Assembly (NCBI GenBank): GCA_002433675.1
Contig: DJIP01000015.1
Span: 2,028 to 9,508 of the forward strand
Direction: 5' to 3'
DNA length: 7,481 nt
DNA from: Halomonas halophila
GTDB taxonomy: Bacteria > Pseudomonadota > Gammaproteobacteria > Pseudomonadales > Halomonadaceae
Shown here: positions 5,318 through 7,481 of the stretch, piece after piece
Layout of the letters: every line of letters begins with the position of its first letter
How positions within the stretch are numbered: position 1 is the stretch's first letter
Position numbers and translations under genes: made by a program
Notes under the pieces: model-generated
What the model was told of the DNA's origin: nothing
Databases searched by the model: none
What the model saw: only the letters and a program-made list of their open reading frames with translations

Positions 5318-6529
5318 ATGAAAGCTTCGCCCAGTTCGCTGGCCGCCAAGGCTGGCCAGACGCGTCGTCCGAAAGTGCTCGACGACCTTCATCCCTCCAC
5401 GCTGGCTGCCGGTCTCGCCGCGGTCCTGATCGGCTACGCCAGTTCCGCCGCGATCATCTTCCAGGCGGCCCAGGCCGCCGCTATCGATCAGGCCCAGATC
5501 GGCTCCTGGATGTGGGCCCTGGGCATCGGCATGGGCGTGACGTCGCTGGGGTTGTCCTGGCGCTATCGCATGCCGCTGCTGACCGCCTGGTCGACGCCCG
5601 GAGCGGCGTTGCTGGTAACCCAGTTGCCCGGCGTACCCTTCGATCAGGCCATCGGCGCCTTTCTGCTGTCATCGCTGTTGATGCTCGCCGTCGCCGCCAG
5701 TGGCCTGGTCGAGCGCATCATGGCGGTGGTGCCGGCGTCGATCGCCTCGGCCATGCTGGCCGGCATCCTGTTGCCTTTCGTGCTGGACGTCTTCACCACC
5801 GTGCAGACGGCCCCCTGGCTGCCGCTGGTCCTGCTGGGCGTATGGACGCTGTGTCGCCGCCTGGCGCCACGCCTGGCCATCATCGCGGTCCTGGCCGCGG
5901 GGGTGGCGCTATGCCTGGGCCGCGGCGAATTGAGCCTGGCTGGCGTTGCCGTGAGCCTGACCCGTCCCACCTGGGTGACCCCGGCCTTCGACCCCGTGGT
6001 GTGCCTGGGTATCGGTATACCACTGTTCGCGGTCACCCTGACCACCCAGAACCTGCCGGGATTCGCCATGGTCAGAAGTGCGGGTTTCACGCCCCCTGTG
6101 GCCGCAAGCCTGGGGGCCACCGGCCTGGCGTCGCTGCTGATGGCGCCCTTCGGTGGCCACGGCGTCAACATGGCGGCGATCAGCGCCGCCCCCTGCCTCA
6201 GCGAAGAGGCCCACCGTGAACCACAGCGTCGCTACACCGCCGGCATCGCCGCGGGGCTAGGCTATCTGCTGCTGGGCGCCCTGGGGGCGACGGTGGCGTC
6301 GCTGTTCGACGCCCTGCCCACCGCGATGATCGCGGTGGTGGCGGGGCTTGCGCTGATGGCCACCCTGGGCGGTGCGCTACGTACCGCCTTCAGCGACGGC
6401 GACAACCTGGACGCGGTGCTGGTCACCTTCGCCATCACCGCATCGCCCTTGACCCTAGCGGGCATCGGCTCGGCCTTCTGGGGTCTGGTCGCGGGACTGA
6501 TCATGCTGAGACTGCAACGCAGGCGCTGA
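5318..6529 (+). CDS. ydcO: BenE/YdcO-family proton symporter
   Basis: A 403-residue integral membrane protein with about 11-12 hydrophobic segments and a hydrophilic N-terminal tail of about 28 residues. Family motifs in order: VLIGYASSAAIIFQAAQ (from about residue 44), LLTAWSTPGAALL (about 87-99), TLTTQNLPGFAMVRSAGF (about 240-257), PFGGHGVNMAAISAA (about 276-290), and GIGSAFWGLVAG near the C-terminus. These match E. coli YdcO and the benzoate/H+ symporter BenE family of the inner membrane. The divergent SutR-like regulator supports YdcO rather than a catabolic BenE, and no ben or cat genes are nearby; the substrate is unknown. ATG 5318 is preferred over an upstream in-frame start at 5246, which lies inside the operator. 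Its ribosome site is weak (TGGA at 5307-5310, spacing 7). Length is slightly above the E. coli protein. Confidence 0.93.
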   Translation: MKASPSSLAAKAGQTRRPKVLDDLHPSTLAAGLAAVLIGYASSAAIIFQAAQAAAIDQAQIGSWMWALGIGMGVTSLGLSWRYRMPLLTAWSTPGAALLVTQLPGVPFDQAIGAFLLSSLLMLAVAASGLVERIMAVVPASIASAMLAGILLPFVLDVFTTVQTAPWLPLVLLGVWTLCRRLAPRLAIIAVLAAGVALCLGRGELSLAGVAVSLTRPTWVTPAFDPVVCLGIGIPLFAVTLTTQNLPGFAMVRSAGFTPPVAASLGATGLASLLMAPFGGHGVNMAAISAAPCLSEEAHREPQRRYTAGIAAGLGYLLLGALGATVASLFDALPTAMIAVVAGLALMATLGGALRTAFSDGDNLDAVLVTFAITASPLTLAGIGSAFWGLVAGLIMLRLQRRR

Positions 6530-6622
6530 GCCGGGGGCGGCAGGGGTGTCAGGAAAGGTGATGCGGGGAAGGCCGTTCAAGCGTCAAGGGAAGGACCACA
6601 AGGCAAGGGCCACAAGAGCCGC

Positions 6623-6649
6623 CGCCGGGTGCTGCTGGCGCACCCGGCG
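6623..6649. terminator. Perfect 10-bp stem hairpin between convergent genes
   Basis: 6623-6632 (CGCCGGGTGC) pairs perfectly with 6640-6649 around a 7-base loop. It begins 9 bases after the stop of the minus-strand lipoprotein gene and 94 bases after the ydcO stop. Neither side has a T-run, so termination would rely on the strong stem or on Rho. Its position suggests a shared, bidirectional 3' end for the two convergent genes. Confidence 0.5.
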
Positions 6650-6658
6650 TGATCGACC

Positions 6659-7129
6659 TCAGCCGTCCAGCGATACGCTGGCGGGCGAAACACTGGCTGG
6701 TAAACCACGGCCAGCGTGGGTCGCCTCGTCACTGGCCATGCGCACCATGGCCAGTGCCTCGTCCAGGCTCTCGACCTGCTCGACACGCACCAGCTCGTCG
6801 CTCAGCTTGACCTCGGTGCCGACACGTTCGCTGACCAGCCGCTCGAGGCTTGCCAGATCGCGAGCCTCGCCCATGGGCAGAGAATCGACGCTGGCGGAGC
6901 CGGTGCCCGGCAGGTAGATGGTGCCGTTGGAGAAGTCCACCGCGTAGGCGATCACCCCGGGCACGATAAAGAACAGCAGGCCGACGCCGTTGGCCACCGC
7001 CACCACCGGGTCGATGCGACCACTGATCTGCCCCTTGCGTTCGGGATGAAAGACGGTGCCGCAGCCGACGAGCGAGGTCAGGGTGGTGGCAAGCACCAGG
7101 CCGGTAAGCAGACGGGGCGGACGCAGCAT
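6659..7129 (-). CDS. Small conserved lipoprotein of unknown function
   Basis: A 156-residue predicted lipoprotein. The signal peptide is short and typical (M1-LRPPR, hydrophobic core to about residue 18, lipobox LVGC with Cys23). Gly at +2 gives no retention signal, so the outer membrane is the likely site. The mature part starts GTVFHPERKGQ and has a conserved-looking hydrophobic stretch IDPVVAVANGVG followed by LLFFIVPGVIAYAVDF (about 39-66), then NGTIYLP. The rest is a charged, helical C-terminal half. Similar small lipoproteins occur in pseudomonads as I recall, sometimes mislabelled in databases; I cannot assign a role. ATG 7129 is chosen over a TTG two codons upstream because GAGGAA sits 7 bases ahead of it. 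It is a single-gene unit, divergent from proS. Confidence 0.85.
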   Translation of the reverse strand: MLRPPRLLTGLVLATTLTSLVGCGTVFHPERKGQISGRIDPVVAVANGVGLLFFIVPGVIAYAVDFSNGTIYLPGTGSASVDSLPMGEARDLASLERLVSERVGTEVKLSDELVRVEQVESLDEALAMVRMASDEATHAGRGLPASVSPASVSLDG

Positions 7130-7202
7130 GAACAACTTCCTCTTGCGGTAATCTGGCGTAAAAGACGAAAAGCGGGGCCGGCAACGACTCGACCGCTGCC
7201 CA

Positions 7203-7220
7203 GCATGATAAAACTCATGC
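7203..7220. repeat. 6-bp inverted repeat with AT core in the lipoprotein-proS gap
   Basis: GCATGA (7203-7208) and TCATGC (7215-7220) flank the spacer TAAAAC. The symmetry and AT-rich centre resemble a small operator. TGATAAAAC within it also reads as an extended -10 element on the plus strand. Short enough to be chance. Confidence 0.3.
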
Positions 7221-7255
7221 GCATCCTACCACGTTCGCCAGCCTTCGCTCCTTGT

Positions 7256-7280
7256 CGCCACCAACGGTGGCGGTTGCTTT
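7256..7280 (+). terminator. Terminator-like hairpin just upstream of the proS promoter
   Basis: CGCCACC (7256-7262) pairs perfectly with GGTGGCG (7266-7272) around a 3-base loop, and GTTGCTTTT follows. This has the shape of a plus-strand intrinsic terminator, though its T-run is interrupted. No plus-strand gene lies close upstream (ydcO ends at 6529), so it would end read-through or a short non-coding transcript. Confidence 0.35.
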
Positions 7281-7308
7281 TGCCGGCATGACACCTTCCC
7301 CGTACAAT
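7280..7308 (+). promoter_or_regulatory. Sigma70 promoter of proS
   Basis: TTGCCG at 7280-7285 and TACAAT at 7303-7308 are separated by exactly 17 bases, a near-consensus sigma70 promoter. Transcription should start near 7315, leaving a leader of about 120 bases before the proS ATG. It lies directly after the terminator-like hairpin, so proS would be insulated from upstream transcription. Confidence 0.7.
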
Positions 7309-7321
7309 GCACGTCACTTTC

Positions 7322-7384
7322 ATGGCCGGATGCGAGTCGCCGAGGATGCCCCTCGACGGCCATCGACGGGACAGCCTGCTGTCC
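7322..7384 (+). other. Structured 5' leader of proS mRNA
   Basis: Two hairpins follow one another in the leader. The first has an outer 7-bp stem (ATGGCCG at 7322-7328 with CGGCCAT at 7357-7363) and an inner 5-bp stem (CGAGG 7341-7345 with CCTCG 7351-7355). The second is GGACAG (7369-7374) with CTGTCC (7379-7384) around a 4-base loop. No T-run follows, so simple transcription attenuation is not evident, and I do not recognise a known riboswitch or T-box. Confidence 0.45.
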
Positions 7385-7434
7385 TGCTCGCCTCCAGCGC
7401 TTACCAGACTCGATGTGAAGGAACCTGCGGACCC

Positions 7435-7481
7435 ATGCGCGCCACCGAACTTCTGATCAGTACCCTGAAGGAAACTCCTGC
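7435..7481 (+). CDS. proS: Prolyl-tRNA synthetase, 3'-truncated by the window edge
   Basis: Only 15 full codons are visible, but they read MRATELLISTLKETP, which is the characteristic N-terminus of bacterial-type ProRS (E. coli begins almost the same way as I recall). The enzyme charges tRNA-Pro with proline in the cytoplasm. The ATG is preceded by AAGGA at 7418-7422, 12 bases away, which is rather far; GCGGA at 7427-7431 is nearer. It has its own promoter and a structured leader, as fits a housekeeping gene. Confidence 0.93.
   Translation, partial: MRATELLISTLKETP

Noticed and set aside
5512..6219. 235-residue plus-strand open frame inside ydcO
   Set aside because: Its Arg/Gly/His-rich translation is typical of an out-of-frame reading of a GC-rich membrane gene.
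6716..7291. 191-residue plus-strand open frame opposite the lipoprotein gene
   Set aside because: The minus strand has a clear lipobox, ribosome site and terminator hairpin; the plus frame has none and crosses the proS promoter.

Overview
The window is a stretch of GC-rich chromosome from a gammaproteobacterium. The most likely source is a halomonad (Halomonas or Chromohalobacter type), judged from the mix of Pseudomonas- and Escherichia-like gene families, the high GC and the acidic residue bias. This assignment is inference. There is no tRNA, rRNA, transposase, integrase or CRISPR array, and base composition is even apart from one AT-rich island at about 1931-1980.

Layout from left to right. 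A MoxR-type AAA+ ATPase (cut by the left edge) overlaps by one base a CoxE-like von Willebrand A protein; together they form a classic ATPase/VWA chaperone pair. After a GC hairpin and the AT-rich island comes a tightly coupled three-gene operon: a SatD-family protein with a C-terminal HTH, a DUF3307 polytopic membrane protein, and an AmiD-like peptidoglycan amidase lipoprotein. Each junction is an ATGA stop/start overlap. Convergent to it, only 18 bases away, is a SutR (YdcN)-like XRE-cupin regulator. This is divergent from a YdcO/BenE-family transporter, and the shared 205-base control region holds a perfect 15-bp inverted repeat. A small conserved lipoprotein follows on the minus strand. 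The right edge has the promoter, a structured leader and the first 15 codons of proS (prolyl-tRNA synthetase).

Most genes belong to known families. The part with the least described biology is the SatD-DUF3307 pair. SatD carries two Gly-Asp motifs 37 residues apart, which resembles the metal-binding spacing of nucleotide-cyclase/GGDEF palm domains. DUF3307 has several His/Asp residues in or beside its membrane segments. I suggest, as a hypothesis only, that they form a small sensing or signalling module, here tied to a cell-wall amidase. The amidase has two oddities of its own: an N-terminal extension built from 12-bp units, and an Asp just after the lipidated Cys that predicts retention in the inner membrane.
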